Origin: Agaricus subrufescens
Taxonomy: Eukaryota; Basidiomycota; Agaricomycetes; Agaricales; Agaricaceae
DNA length: 64,000 bases
Direction: 5' to 3'
Assembly: GCA_029945375.1 (NCBI GenBank)
Contig: CM057065.1
Span: 992,001 to 1,056,000 of the forward strand
In this document: piece by piece, positions 1 through 11,775 of the stretch
Layout of the letters: each line of letters starts with the position of its first letter
Numbering within the stretch: position 1 is the stretch's first letter
Translations under genes and position numbers: made by a program
The notes under the pieces: generated by a model
The model's database searches: none
What the model was told of the DNA's origin: nothing
The model's input: the letters and a program-made list of their open reading frames with translations, nothing else

Positions 1-218
1 ACACCAGATCTTTCGGATTTGAGCACTATCACTGGTATGTGTCCCGCATGTGGAATTCTCATATTTTCTGAAGTACCTTCATAGACCCTTTTGTTCAACT
101 TCCACCAAATCAAGACCCAAATGTCTACCTCGCCTCAACAGAATCAAACTCGATTCCTCATCTCTATGACTTACCCATTGGAGTAGTCAATCGTGTCTTG
201 TATCGACGAGTGAACTAA
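1..218 (+). CDS. 3' end of an unidentified gene (partial, cut by window edge)
   Basis: Reading from base 1 in frame, 11 codons run to a GTATGT donor at base 35. An intron of about 50 bases ends in ATAG at base 84, and the frame resumes and stays open to a TAA at 216-218. The spliced C-terminal piece is 55 residues and ends in VVNRVLYRRVN. The evidence for a real gene is the match of donor, acceptor and phase with an open frame on both sides; I do not recognise the family. The start and most of the protein lie left of the window. It converges on EXO1, whose stop is about 940 bases away. Confidence 0.4.
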
Positions 219-1158
219 CGAACCAGTCGGATTAATTCCTCGACTCCAACTTACTCCATACTGCCACCGGAGAAAAGCAAAACGGACGGCCCTAAGCTCA
301 AGCTAAATAATACTCGTCGTCAAGCAATGTATACTGTTTCGGGCCCATAGTAACAACATCATGGCTAATACTGAACTCGAATGCGAGGCAAAGTGAAATT
401 GTGTAAATTCGTAGTATACGGGCATCGCACTCATTCTTAGGTAGGTGAAGGGCTCCAAACGTATACATTTGAGATTGCGGGCCAGATGGACCAGGAGCAC
501 GGGGTACACGAAATGTGCCTCCTGTTGTCACCTAAAATCGGTCCGGGTAACCTTGAGCAATTTGGTTATCGATGAATAAGGTAGACGGCACAGCACTCGA
601 GGTGAAACAGCAAGCTCCGCGTATTTGCACGACGAGTGCCAGGCCACAGAAAGGTTCCGGCTGGATTCCAGAGAGCCTATTCCACAGTGATGACAGCGAC
701 GTCATACTCAAAGTAATACAGATTCAAGGACCGTTATAGGAATGTGCTGGGTTACCCTGGGCTGATGGTCTTTGGCATATTGCTATGATCCTTGTTAAAT
801 TATTCTTGGGCTTGGAACCGAAGAATTTGTATATCTTTGTAAGGTACAGCTGAAGCACACGGTGCACGATCAAGAATCTTCTGCGCGCCGGTTTGAGTTT
901 GAGGTTTGAGGCCAGGCTCCTTGGTTCTCGCTGAGTATTTGTATCGGGCTTCGATCCATTTAGTATATGATCTATTATAACACAATTACAGCCGCCTGAA
1001 AATGAAGAAAGAATCAATGTTTCACAATGAACTCGATTGATCGTGCGTAGAGGTTTCCGAATCCGAGCCAAGAAAGAAAAAACCAAGACAAAAGCAAGAG
1101 ATTGCGATTAACACACGGTTTAATAAAAGCGTGAGTTGTCAATGTTAGCGGTATCTGT
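219..1158. other. Intergenic stretch between two convergent 3' ends
   Basis: Both neighbouring genes end here, so this should contain two 3' untranslated regions. Open frames exist on the minus strand but lack ATG starts or recognisable protein features. I see no repeat or RNA gene. Confidence 0.4.
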
Positions 1159-4100
1159 TCAAGTCAAGATTCCATTACACTTTTGCCATCTCCTTCGAGC
1201 GGTCACGCACCTGAACCGGTTCAAACTCAACCACGTTTCTTCACTAATCTCCTCTATATCTGAAGATTCAACAATCTCCTCTGCATCCAAATTTGTGCCG
1301 TCCCTTAAGCTAGCTTTGCTTCTTGCCGTAACCATCGTTTTACCTTTGGTAGAAGACACTGGGATGTCATTCTGCGCAAAAAACACAAGGCTTGAACTCT
1401 TTTCAAGCTGCCGCCGCCGAACATTGCCACCCGTGTCAGTTTTACCTTCAGATACATCGATATCGATATCTGAATCTCGGAACGTAGGTTTGGCTTTAAG
1501 GGGTACCGACCAAGATGACGTCCGTTCTTGCACAGACCGATTCGTTCCAGTGTGAGCCAAAGAGTGCCTCCCAAGCGGTGTGACATTCGTTTCGTTTCTT
1601 CTCAGTTTCGAAGTCACAGAACCCATAGGTGCCGATTGCCTCCGTTTCTTTTCACTTTGAGATGTCTTTGTTTTGGGTTTTACTACCCTCGATGTAATGG
1701 ATGCCGAGGAAGAAGAATCGTCTTCCTCAACTTGTGCCATCGCCCACTTCATCCTCCAAGCCCGAGCAACCGACTTGATAGCCTTGGTTTGTATCCTCGC
1801 AGCATCGTCCTCTGGATCATCAATCTCAACCTCTGTGTCAAGCTCAGCCTCTACATCAAGAGTATCCACATCAATCACGATCCTTTCCTCTGGTAATTTC
1901 CAGGCGCTAGAAGCACCAGTTACCTCGGGGGCTGCGGTGGCGGATATAGCGGCACCATCAGCTGGGGTTCGTGGCAACGGCGATTGTGGAGATACTGATC
2001 CTAATTGTAGACCTAACCTCGAATCCGCTTCACCTCCGGATTCTGATGTTAGTTCACCGGTGTTCAATCGAGATTTGACCGACTCTGCTGCGATTTCCTC
2101 TTCGTCACCTAGACTCAAGCAACTTCGTAGATCCGGTCCTTTGTAGACATAGTTCGAACCACCCCTCAAGAAAGCGCTGAAGTTATCTACGCGAATATTC
2201 CGACGTTCTCGTGCAGGAGTATCAGCCACAAGAACATTACCCGTCGAAAAGGACCTCGAGGGTGCCTGCGAACGAACGTCATCATAGGACGCATGCTTGA
2301 TTGCCGTAGGGGAATATGATCCCCGTCGTTTCTTCTTCATGATTGAAATAGGACTCGACACCGGGTCCGCATCGAAGTCATCCTCCTCCTCCGATCGCCC
2401 TCCATCGGCTACTTCAGGTGCTGCGCCATCACCCCCTCGAGGAGAACCTTTCCGCTTCTTCTTCTTCAAGGGCGTGAATATTTGTACATGAGGAGACGAG
2501 AGCTCGTCTATTTGAGAATATGAAGCCAAGGGCGACAGGTAGCCGTCTTCTTGCCGTACCGCATTTCCCGGAAAGTCAAAACCAACATCCTCTGTGGGTG
2601 AAACATTCGCCTTGAGTGAAAGATCGGACAAAATTTCGACTTCGTCGTCATCAAAGTTGCCGCATATGTTCTCCTTGTTCCCAGGAGAATAAACGGCTGG
2701 AGTAGATGCGGAGAAAAATCTCGATTGGACGATGCTCGAAGAGTGCCTGTTGGAACCCTGCTGGCGATTCGCCATGCCTTGATCCATGATTTCACCCAGA
2801 CTCCGTTTTCCGCTACAGGTCCCAGTGAGCGTGAGTTTCGTATCAACTCTGGATGTTCTTGTTTTTTCTTTCGGGATGACAGGAGTAGGCCCTATACGAA
2901 AATTAGCTCAGAAAATGCGTCTAAGCCGGAGGAAGACTCACCGAAGAAATCGAGAATTCCACTAGTTCTCTCTTTTCCCTTGTCCTTTTGGCCCGAAGAG
3001 CCCGACGTAGTCGGAGGTCTTGTGGATCTCATAAAAGCACGAGGCTTGAAAGAAGGATTGATATCCTTTATGGGCAGGTGATTAACAGGATCCACAAAGC
3101 CCATCGCAATATCCTTCGCCAGAAGAGGTGCGATATCCCTATCTCCCATGATGAGCTACCAAGAAGGAGGAAAGGTAAGGGTCACCTACTTTCCAACATA
3201 CACATCCATCTCTTCATCCCATGCTCCCTCTACGTTATAGAGATGGACCAACCGCCCTTCAACTGGGTCATATACCCTTTGAAAACGGAAACATTTCTCG
3301 GCTAACTTGTATTGGTGCGAGTATCCATTCGGCACGTTTTTCTTGCCTTCGAGCGTTACGGCCCGAATGACCGCCTCGCCTGTCTTCCACTTCCTAAGTA
3401 AATTATTTGCGGTCTTCAAGCCAATGCCTGGGATGCTAGGCAGGTAGTCACAACCGCTGAGAATTGCCATGGCGCGAAATTGGGTATCGTTCCAGCCATG
3501 AAGGTTGATCGAGGACGAGTCCAATGCCGTGGAGGTGACAGAACCGAAATCGATGCGAGCGATGTGACAAACAGTGTTCTTCACGTGGTCGAGCTTGAAT
3601 AAAACATTCTTGCAACCGAATACAAGTAAGTCAGAGTCCTCTGTGAGGATTGCTGAAACAAGTCCCTTGCATTCGAGGTAGGCGAGCTGCGCGTCAGCTT
3701 CGTATGGTGCTACGACATACTGTACATTCTCAGGTCGGAGAGCCTGATAATCAAATGAGCAAAAGAAACAAAGCTTTGAAGCAATTCATACCTTGATAAA
3801 TTGATATGCCATTTCTGGTGTAACATCGATGCATTTAACGAAACAGTCCCTGGCCTGGGAGTGTCGTCCTTGAGCGATTAACGCCTTTCCACGAGCCAAA
3901 TTTTCTTCGCGGCGTTTTTTGCGTTCTGACTCGGTACCCTTTTTCGCAGGAAGTGGACCACCATCGAATACGACGTAGGGTTCTATGCCGAAGTGCCTTA
4001 GCAACCTCACGCGGTGCATAGCATAGTCAACATATCTGAGGGTCAATGTTCAGGTGTATAGAAAGAAAGAGCATGTTGACAGAATACGCACTTGTGCGTT

Positions 4101-4252
4101 GGCTTCCCAGTAGCCAACTCTGTAGCACAAGCGTAGACTCCTTTGTGCAACCATACATAGGCATCGACAGCAACAGTCTGTCCCTTGAACTCGGAAAGAT
4201 GCCTTGTCTTTTGAATGGACCGGAGCGCTGGCAGTAGTCCAGTTATACCCAT
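1159..4252 (-). CDS. EXO1: Exonuclease 1 (RAD2/XPG family 5'-3' exonuclease and flap nuclease)
   Basis: EXO1 resects DNA 5'-3' and cuts 5' flaps in the nucleus during mismatch repair, recombination and double-strand-break processing. The ATG at 4252 begins MGITGLLPAL, the family N-terminus. Five exons can be chained to roughly 960-970 residues: N domain, I domain, then a long low-complexity tail of about 570 residues. The metal-binding acidic set is intact: D30 (VAVDAYVW), D78 (VVFDGG), E150 and D152 (YEADAQ), D171 and D173 (TEDSDL), and D234 (SGCDY). Introns follow PTHK and QFIK, then DEEMD (a 48-base intron starting GTGTAT), and another follows DFFG. The tail is Ser-rich with acidic and basic clusters, as expected for the poorly conserved partner-binding region; no motif there is certain. 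The enzyme assignment is firm; exact splice sites are inferred. Confidence 0.95.
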
Positions 4253-5777
4253 GCTCACCGCTGACCAAGTGACATTGGTCGCGGGCGTGAGCGTTGTCCA
4301 GGACGTTTCCGACGGTCTGCAGGGACGAAATATAAACACGTACAAATAGACCAGACGCGTCGACACGATCGGTCACACTCGTCACAGTCCTTATCTGGAG
4401 GTCAATATCAGGTCAATATCATGATGAGATTGTTATTGATGAACCTCAATCGACAAAGGATTACTATCACAGAATAGTAGCCGCACAACTTCAAAGAAAA
4501 CTAGAATGAGTGAGTACCTTTCTAATTCGTTGGAACGGCGATTTTACGCTTACATACCAAGTTGCTGAACTAGGGTGAATGCATTTAGATTCTTGCAATG
4601 GAGAGGAGAATCTTCCCAGCACATCAACTCATCGTTATCCTGCAAAATAAGTGTCAGTAGGATATCGTTCGTGGTTAGCTAGCTTTAGATTTATTTGTTG
4701 AATAAGGCGAACAATGCAATGAGGGTGATTCCTGGCGTGTCCATGAAACCCTAAGGGCATTCTCCACTCAGACAGATCAATCAAGGTAACTGTCATTAGT
4801 AAATAAGACGACCGTCGTCTGATTCATAAATTGTGATGAAAAGATTCTCAGGGTAGTTAGCAGCGTTTAGCAAGCAGACGTGAGAACCTAATAAAAACAA
4901 GAGTATGAATCTTCCAGGCTGTTAGTAGTCGTTGATACAACTTGAGCCAAAAAAGACGAGAAGAAATGTTAACACGCAAACGCTCTAATTTCTATTGTAT
5001 GAGTAAGTTGGACTAGTGCACTACACAGACACGAATATATATAAACACTGTTATGACACCATGATGGGAACTTACTATTTTGTACCATATTTGGAACCCG
5101 AAGGACATGCAGGGGTCTGTAAGGAGATTCGACTACCTCCTTTACAAGTCAGAATCTAGAAGGGGCTAGAATGTGGAGTAGAGAGAGAGTAAGGAGGAGT
5201 ATCGTGACAGGAAGAGGAAGTAGGAACAGGGTAGTAACGAGATAAACATAACGGGTAGATAAGCAAAATCTGGCACAATAAGAGAAGTAGATAACGTACT
5301 GATAAAAGGTCGAGGAGGTCTCGTAGATACTCTCTCTTTCTTTTTCATCTTTTTCCTCTCATCCAGAATATACCTCCGTAGCTGTTTACGTTCGTGTGTC
5401 TTAAGTGTGGTCGCTCATAGTTAGCGACTTTCAGGGTCTTTGTTTGAGCATTTTGAGATGTCAATAAGCCATTCATTGTATCCCAACAATGGAGGGCTTT
5501 CAATTGCGCTTCTAATTACATGATCCTCCAAGTTAACTAAAGTATACACCTACTACAACAGATTGTACACTGGTAAATATAGAAACGCTTTAAGATTCAA
5601 GTGTACAGGATAAGTAGTACAATCATGATACAGCAGTCTGAAACATAATCGTGAAAGGTCATCAGTTAGAATGACAGGGCATATAGTCCAGGCTTCCTAA
5701 TAAACCAAGAAAAGCGAATGAAAAACGAGGGCGGGCGAAAAGAAGCAAAGTGATAAGAGAGAATTTGTGCCAGTCAT
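4253..5777. other. Intergenic region with one exon-like island
   Basis: Upstream of EXO1. On the minus strand at about 4562-4638, a stretch open in frame (reading DNDELMCWEDSPLHC) is flanked by TTTTGCAG and GTATGTAAG, so it looks like an internal exon, but I cannot find partner exons. It could be a 5' untranslated exon of EXO1 or part of an unknown small gene. The rest, including a purine-rich tract near 5160-5220, shows nothing I can name. Confidence 0.3.
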
Positions 5778-6185
5778 TCAACTCGATTGAGGATTGAGAG
5801 ACAGCAACGAAAACCGTCTACTCAGACTTCGACTCGGTACGATGTTATAAGGATGTACCCGGGAACCCTTCGTTATTCGCCGAGGGCGGTGTTGGCGGTA
5901 TGGCTCAGCTGCAGGCCCAACAAGCAAGAAAGCTTGCCCGTAGCTCGAATCCTTCACAGGCTCATTCACAAGTACGATGGCATCGGCCTTCTGTAGTTCG
6001 CATGGAACCAGACGAAAACCTCCTTTGCATAGAGTTGAAGATGACGATATGAAAGAAGGCGATTCGGAAGGGGAAGGTGATTCGGAAGGGGATAGCGATT
6101 CGGAAGGCGATGGCGATCGTGTACGTGAGGAATCTGTTGAGCATGAGGACATGGAGGGCACAGGAGAGTCTGATGTCAAGTCCAT
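5778..6185 (-). CDS. Small protein with Ser-Pro-Ser-Glu repeats, unknown function
   Basis: A single open frame of 135 residues with an ATG at 6185. Residues about 20-50 are a Ser/Pro/Glu repeat (SPSPSESLSPSESPSPSESP) encoded by a degenerate 12-18 base tandem repeat. The second half is not low complexity and reads AFLLVGPAAE followed by a basic stretch ITKGSRVHPYNIVP. I recall uncharacterised agaricomycete proteins with a similar VGP...RIHPY pattern but cannot name a family. No signal peptide or membrane segment is visible. Length, clean start and the non-repetitive half argue for a gene; absence of a recognised domain keeps confidence moderate. Confidence 0.45.
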   Translation of the reverse strand: MDLTSDSPVPSMSSCSTDSSRTRSPSPSESLSPSESPSPSESPSFISSSSTLCKGGFRLVPCELQKADAIVLVNEPVKDSSYGQAFLLVGPAAEPYRQHRPRRITKGSRVHPYNIVPSRSLSRRFSLLSLNPQSS

Positions 6186-7039
6186 CCCTTGCCAGCTTGA
6201 TGTATTATTTGTGGCGCCGGTCTATTGTTACCTTGTTAAATCCAATGTCCCTGATGGCATGTGTACTGAGTGACTCACGAGGCCATTGAAGTAATTAATA
6301 GATGAACGATCAATCAAGACGGTTCTGGACACTCCGTCAAGCATTGGAAAAGGCAAGTTGAGCGACCGGAGAGGCGGAAGTGTAGGGCGAGGGTCAACAG
6401 AATGGTTGAGTAGTGTACGAGAGGCGTCCATGTTAGGTTGTCGTCAGAAGAAACCACCGGGGTTATCAGGAAAGTACTGCCAGAGTAAGGACAAAATCGG
6501 AAGAAGATGAATGGGGGTATCGAAAAGGATGCCCAGGCGACAGAATGGGGCAAAACCTTTCAAGGTGAAACGGGGTAGAAAGTCGGAACAGAAGGGGACT
6601 GTGATTTTATACTCTGAGATGGTCATTGTGTACAGAGAACCCATTGTGCCATAGTATACCCTAGAGCCAGCACAGACGCACGATAGTCCACAGTCAGCCA
6701 GTCGATAGCCAGAAGTTATTGTGTTGAATAAGATAAATGTCTCCATCAATTGTTCTTTGTTTGTACACTTAGAAGGCATTGTCCCCTCAATTAGTGGCCC
6801 TCTTCATTAATATTCCCAGAGCTAGCGAAGCACACGTAACTTGTTCCTTGTGGCGCGACGTATTCCAGTTGCCCAGAGCTGCACGCAGAAGTTTACTATG
6901 CGTGATTAATGAGGGTTTTTCCTTCAACGCAACTATCGTGGCAAAATAGGCCCAAATAATGATCCACGTGATCAGGCGATAGCCCATCACGGGCCATCAG
7001 GTTTTTCAGAACTCAAATTGAACTCTATCTCCAAAAGCC
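6186..7039. other. Divergent intergenic region
   Basis: Lies between the Ser/Pro-repeat gene (minus) and RPC19 (plus) and should contain both promoters. A 111-codon frame starting with ATG at 6779 on the minus strand has an unconvincing composition and no recognisable motif, so I do not call it. No repeat or RNA gene is seen. Confidence 0.35.
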
Positions 7040-7691
7040 ATGGCCACCGAGTCGGTTCAAAAAATCAGGCTGGTAAGCCGCTGAAATACTTTTTATCCCT
7101 TGAACATTGGAAATAAACTTCACTCCAGCTTGAGGGCGCTAGCGCTGATCTCTCAGCGGCCACTTTCCAGGTTCACGACGAATCCCATACAATGGGCAAC
7201 GCTCTCAGATGGATGCTTATGAAAAAGTGCGGGTCACAGTTTGACGGCGTTTACGGCTACTAATTTGAGGACAAAGTCCCAAGGTGGAGTTCTGTGGATA
7301 CAGGTAACTATTTGGTCTATCCCAGTTCCATTGTTCGTCTTGGAACCATTTTTATCCCACTAATGCTTCCAAGAAACTTTGGAAAACATCTCGGGCTATG
7401 CTTTGTTCCATTAGGAGAAGTCTGACCCGTATCTCTTTTTCAGTGCTCCTCATCCTTCGGAAAACGTTATCAACGTCCGAATTCAGATGTACGGTAAGCC
7501 CCTTCCATCGTCACCCCCCCTTCAACTCTTCATTGGCTGATTCACAAAAATACCTTATAGATAACCTATCATCTTTAGATGCACTCATATCCGCTCTTGA
7601 CAATTTGGACAACCTTTGCGAGTCCATTGAGGATGCGTACTTGGAGAGTCTTCGGGCTGATCGGTTTGAACGGTGGGAGGAGCAACATTGA
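7040..7691 (+). CDS. RPC19: DNA-directed RNA polymerases I and III subunit AC19 (RPAC2)
   Basis: AC19 is the small alpha-like subunit shared by RNA polymerases I and III; it pairs with AC40 to nucleate assembly in the nucleus. Five small exons (7040-7072, 7129-7226, 7277-7303, 7444-7493, 7561-7691) splice in phase to a 112-residue protein, close to the family core length. Diagnostic segments are ATFQVHDESHTMGNALRWML (the alpha-motif dimerisation stretch), VEFCGYSAPHP and VINVRIQMYG, then an acidic C-terminal helix LDNLCESIEDAYLESL. The GY/SAPHP junction crosses a 140-base intron. Only the last exon would look like a gene without splicing. The start is short compared with yeast AC19, which has a longer acidic N-terminus; the ATG at 7040 has a good context (GCCATGG). 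Confidence 0.9.
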
Positions 7692-7793
7692 ATATTGACA
7701 TGCGACGACCGTCATCAATTGCACCTTATTCATAGTATGTACTCAAATTTCCTGATACTTCTTTGCGCACATGAAGCATAGTATTTCAGATAC

Positions 7794-9164
7794 CTATTCA
7801 AAAAATTGGAGTAGCGCGTAAACAGTGTCGTCAGGCTTTTCCTGTTGAACCCAGTGACCTGCCCCTTCGACGATCACAAAGTCTTTATCTTCAATTCCGC
7901 CTTTTACAACGCTCTCACTTCGCATTGCCTCTGCTATACCCGGATACTGCCAAGTTCCCCAGTCCATCGCTCCGGCAATAAACCTCACTGGTACCTCTAT
8001 CTTTTTCCCGCATAATGCCCTCACACCCGGTTCGACATTCCATGATTCATCCGTCATACTACGATACCGGTTTAACCCTCCTTGGAAACCGGTTTGTTTG
8101 TATACAGATGCGTATATCCCAAGTTCTGCGTCGGTGAGCCACGCGCATGCAGGCGGCTGTTGGGAGCTCGCAAAGTATGGACGAACGGCTTCTGGCATGG
8201 TAAGATCAGCTGGCATGATATAGTAGGAGGGTAGCATAGTCAATGCCTCCGCGGCTGCTTTCAGTAACTCGATGTTCGAAGGTGGTTGGGGACCTGTCGT
8301 TGAAAATCTCAAGGGGAGGCGTGCAGGCAATGGTGTTTTGTTACCCTCCCAATCGGCACTTTTTACATAATAATATGCCCTCAGAAATTCTGTGAGGCCT
8401 TCTGGAGGGGAGGACATATCAGCATTTGCTTCTGGCGTCGAATAATATACGGTGTAGTGCTTTCTGGGCACCGCCATCTTCTTCAGTAACGAATCGACCA
8501 AATAAGCTTTGGACTCCTCTTTTTTCGTTACACTCCCTGCCTCATGTGGTTTCGGTGGGCCACCAAATGGTGCACTCATCAACACAAGTCGTCCAACTAT
8601 GTCTGGGCGAACCAGTGCTGTCCACGCGGCGACTGATGAACCGAAATCATGTCCGACTACAGCATGAACTTTATCGTATCCCAGCGCGTGGATCAGGTGG
8701 AAGACATCCGCAGCGAGATTCAGGACGTGGTATGGCCGTAGATCATCCTCGTATTCGATGCGTTTGCATCTAGCCGCTGTGCTGGCACCCTCGGCGGATG
8801 CGATAGGAATAGTGAGCCCATAACCTCGCTGATCAGGTGCGACAACGTGATAACCTGCTCGTGCTAGCGGTACGAGTACCTTCCGCCAGGAATATGCGAG
8901 TTCTGGAAAACCGTGGAGGAGAATCACCAGTGGTGATGTCCGGGTATTAGGAGCCGTGTTGCTGGCAAGGGAATGAAGAGGAACGCCAAGAGGTAGACAT
9001 TCGAGGATGTGTACATCCAGATCGCTCACAACGATCTGTCGCGAGACGACTTCGGGCGAGAGCTCGGGCCAAAGCATCTTTGCAAGTCTGGGCTCCGAGA
9101 CTCGGATGCGGTTAGGCAATGAGCGATTTGCCGAAATTTCCAAAAGAATATTTTTGTCATTCAT
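7794..9164 (-). CDS. Alpha/beta hydrolase, epoxide hydrolase-like
   Basis: A single-exon 456-residue protein. Epoxide hydrolases of this fold open epoxides with an Asp nucleophile through a covalent ester. HGFPE at residues 84-88 supplies the oxyanion-hole motif, DQRGYG starts at 111, and GHDFGSS carries the nucleophile D173, where related lipases would have Ser. A candidate acid is D401 in AGAMDWG, and the catalytic His is H437 in GAGHWVQQEKP. The cap region contains several Tyr residues (RAYYYV) that could polarise the epoxide. At 456 residues it is longer than typical 320-residue members, with inserts around residues 60-80 and 120-145. No signal peptide, so probably cytosolic. Haloalkane dehalogenases share the Asp nucleophile, so substrate is not settled. 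The RPC19 gene converges on it 102 bases away. Confidence 0.85.
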   Translation of the reverse strand: MNDKNILLEISANRSLPNRIRVSEPRLAKMLWPELSPEVVSRQIVVSDLDVHILECLPLGVPLHSLASNTAPNTRTSPLVILLHGFPELAYSWRKVLVPLARAGYHVVAPDQRGYGLTIPIASAEGASTAARCKRIEYEDDLRPYHVLNLAADVFHLIHALGYDKVHAVVGHDFGSSVAAWTALVRPDIVGRLVLMSAPFGGPPKPHEAGSVTKKEESKAYLVDSLLKKMAVPRKHYTVYYSTPEANADMSSPPEGLTEFLRAYYYVKSADWEGNKTPLPARLPLRFSTTGPQPPSNIELLKAAAEALTMLPSYYIMPADLTMPEAVRPYFASSQQPPACAWLTDAELGIYASVYKQTGFQGGLNRYRSMTDESWNVEPGVRALCGKKIEVPVRFIAGAMDWGTWQYPGIAEAMRSESVVKGGIEDKDFVIVEGAGHWVQQEKPDDTVYALLQFFE

Positions 9165-10021
9165 GGGAACTTGATTGATGGTCCCTGTTTACCGCCCGCC
9201 TTTCTTCCTCGGTTGTGTTACAACACCGTCCTTTGATATGTGGTATTTGATTGACAGACACATTACTTTCACATTCTCGCGGCACCGTTGACCTCAGCCA
9301 CAATGGTTCCTGGCTAACAGTTCCTCAGTACGTGCCCTTGCTCAGCCTCCGCTGATTGTGAGGTTTTACCGACGCTGTGGCTGCCGACCAATCTATTGCA
9401 GGAGGTTCGAATTTTCAATATTAACGAAATTCTGCCGTCTCGTTCTCAATTACCTCTAACTCATTAGTATTGACAATTTTATCAATATACCCGTAACCCT
9501 GGTGTTACCATTGGTCATATTACTGGTGCGGAGGCGAGCACCACATGGTTGACGTACAAACCGGGGGACTGCGGGCACCTTCGAACGATCCTCCCACCAT
9601 CCTAGAGAAACATGGTGAGGCGATTTTCTCTCTTTTCCTCGATATATACTAAAACTCTCTGACGGTAAGGTATAAAAGGAAGTTGTGTCCAAGACTCGTA
9701 ATCCAGCAACGGGTAAGTCTACTTATAGGGCCATTAAAGAATTACGGCATGTTCCGGACAAGTTTCTCGAAGACCAAATAATTTCAGGATATTGGTGCGC
9801 TTTGAATGTATATAAGAAACCATGAATCCCTCGAATTTAGGTTCATCGGGCCGACCCCACTGCCTCAGACATAATAATGCCACAGAATCCTTTGCAAAAT
9901 CAGTCAACACCTTCCCCCAAACGTGGGTTGTCCATAGATACTGACATCTTAGAGTCTTTTGCTCATCGTTGACACTCAAATCCCAACTCATTCCTCTTTT
10001 GTATTGTCTTTTACAACAGTC
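9165..10021. other. Intergenic region upstream of the hydrolase
   Basis: Contains the hydrolase promoter and the upstream region of the tiny gene at 10022. An 85-codon minus-strand frame with an ATG at 9991 has no recognisable features. Nothing else stands out. Confidence 0.3.
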
Positions 10022-10326
10022 ATGAAGGTCAGTTGTTTATTGCGTTCCCGATTGTCTTCTAGTCTGAGCTATACCAACAGACTGGTACCCGTGTGTACTA
10101 TTGGACTCCATTAGGAGAAACTATCTTCGGAACCGTGCAATCGTCGGGATTTTTACAAGATGTAAGCCTTCCAAAGTCACAGTACTATGACATTCCAAAT
10201 TAACTCAAATTTAAGAACACTCAAGTTCTGACTATACGTGAGGATAGCGGTCGCATTAGCACAATGCCGTGTGTAGAATTGACATTTTATTTGACCGGGT
10301 ATATGGATATCTCATTCATCTCATAG
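10022..10326 (+). CDS. Tiny two-intron gene, unknown function (about 65 residues)
   Basis: Hand splicing gives ATG AAG, an intron with GTCAGT..CAACAG, an exon at 10081-10161, an intron with GTAAGC..TTTAAG, and a last exon at 10216-10326 ending in TAG. All phases agree. The product of about 65 residues has TGTRVYYWTPLGETIFGTV followed by TQVLTIREDSGRISTMP, which looks like a compact small beta-barrel: an aromatic VYY strand, a GTV strand, a VLTI strand and a hydrophobic end. I recall short uncharacterised fungal proteins with a VYY...GTV pattern but cannot name a family. The 2-codon first exon is the weakest point. Function unknown. Confidence 0.35.
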
Positions 10327-11775
10327 AATTGTTGGCCTCAATGAAGTTTGAGGCGCCGATTCGCTGTCAGAACTTAGACCTGGCAACCTTGTAGTCATGT
10401 TCGGCCGAAGGTTGTTCGTTGACATCCGCACATTACAACAATCTTGACTGCCATAGATGCTATTAGAAGTATTCGGGATATTTGAACCGACATTGTCCTG
10501 TATGCACTATAAAATGATAGTTCGTTCTCACGTTGGATGCGTTTATTTTGTTAGAACCCCTCAAAGGTATGCTAGGGAACGTGAGCCGTGGATGTGAACC
10601 CTCGATTGACTGGGCGGCACGTACGCGGGACTACGTTCTCGAAGCGATATAATCCGGAAATTTTCCTTCTGATTGTTGAATCGCCGATTGCGAGCTCCCA
10701 TTGTGTTGTTTACTGGCCATCTTCGTTGTGATCAGCGGCATTGGAGCCGGGGTTTTAATTATCAGAAAGCTCCTTGTTTCGTTTCCATCACCAGGCCCTA
10801 TGAATGTCGTCATCAGGGACGTTGCTGTAAATTTGCTTTCGTTGGGGCTCTAGATACTGACCCCGTTGCTGGAGCTACGAATGAACGCCACAATAGTGAT
10901 ATGTGGCAAGTCCAACAGTCCGATGCATGACTCTTCCTGGAAGTCATGCCAATGCACTGACGTTGAAGGGGAATGGCTTGTCCTGGGTTAACTGCGCTGT
11001 CGGGGAAATGAAAGAATCGCATCTTAGTACATCACTATCCTGTGGCGACGGTAACACAATTTAGTAGGGCAACGCTGAAAAAGAGACCCATCGTGTCGAA
11101 GTTGTGGTTGTGATGGGAAATATTGTGCGCCACTTAAAATTGTTTGAATTGACATTTATAGTTTGATTCAGGTTTGATTAAACATATGTCAGTTGACGCG
11201 TTGGCAAGTGACGGCCCTTTTTTCGAATAGATCCGACCAAGCGGTGCCACTTGTCTGTCGCGCTGAGTTTTAAGGAGGTTCAAGCGCAAGTTTTCGAGAC
11301 GTCAAGCTAGCGGGTTGAATCTCTCACATACCGGATCAAAGATGTGTGTTCAAATCAAGAAGCTGTGCATCAAGCTGTCAGGCTGTCAGAGTCACTCACT
11401 CTGCAAGCACGTGTATTGACGTTGGGAATCACCACATACTGATACGCTCCATGAGTGCAACACCAGGTTCACGTGGGCGCTTGAGGGCGCTAGCAGGTAT
11501 CCAGCTGGATATACTTCGCTGAGACCCGGAAGAAATTGTATTTGCTGTTGGAGTCGTGTTCTCCTCAATTACCTTGTGCGTCATTCCATCCATATGACAC
11601 GTGTGAGCACATCGTAACGGCGCCAATCTAATGTTGTATACACAGCCGTCATGCTGGACCGTGGCACTGTATCATTGACGCTCACCTACCTCGAGCACAC
11701 TGCGGGTTCCAGAAGCCTCATTTAAAATCCTCACTGGTTAATGTCTGGAGCTTTGTCTCGTCAAGCCCTCCCTCA
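10327..11775. other. Intergenic region before NLR A
   Basis: No supported gene. Short frames on both strands lack recognisable protein features. The last part should hold the promoter, and possibly untranslated or coding 5' exons, of the NACHT gene that follows. Confidence 0.3.

Noticed and set aside
724..1086. 120-codon minus-strand frame downstream of EXO1
   Set aside because: No ATG at its start, no protein-like features; lies where 3' untranslated sequence is expected.
6444..6779. 111-codon minus-strand frame with ATG
   Set aside because: Hydrophobic patches but no coherent domain, no splice context, and it sits in a divergent promoter region.
9400..9425. GGTTCGAAT resembling a tRNA B box
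   Set aside because: No matching A box or cloverleaf stems around it.
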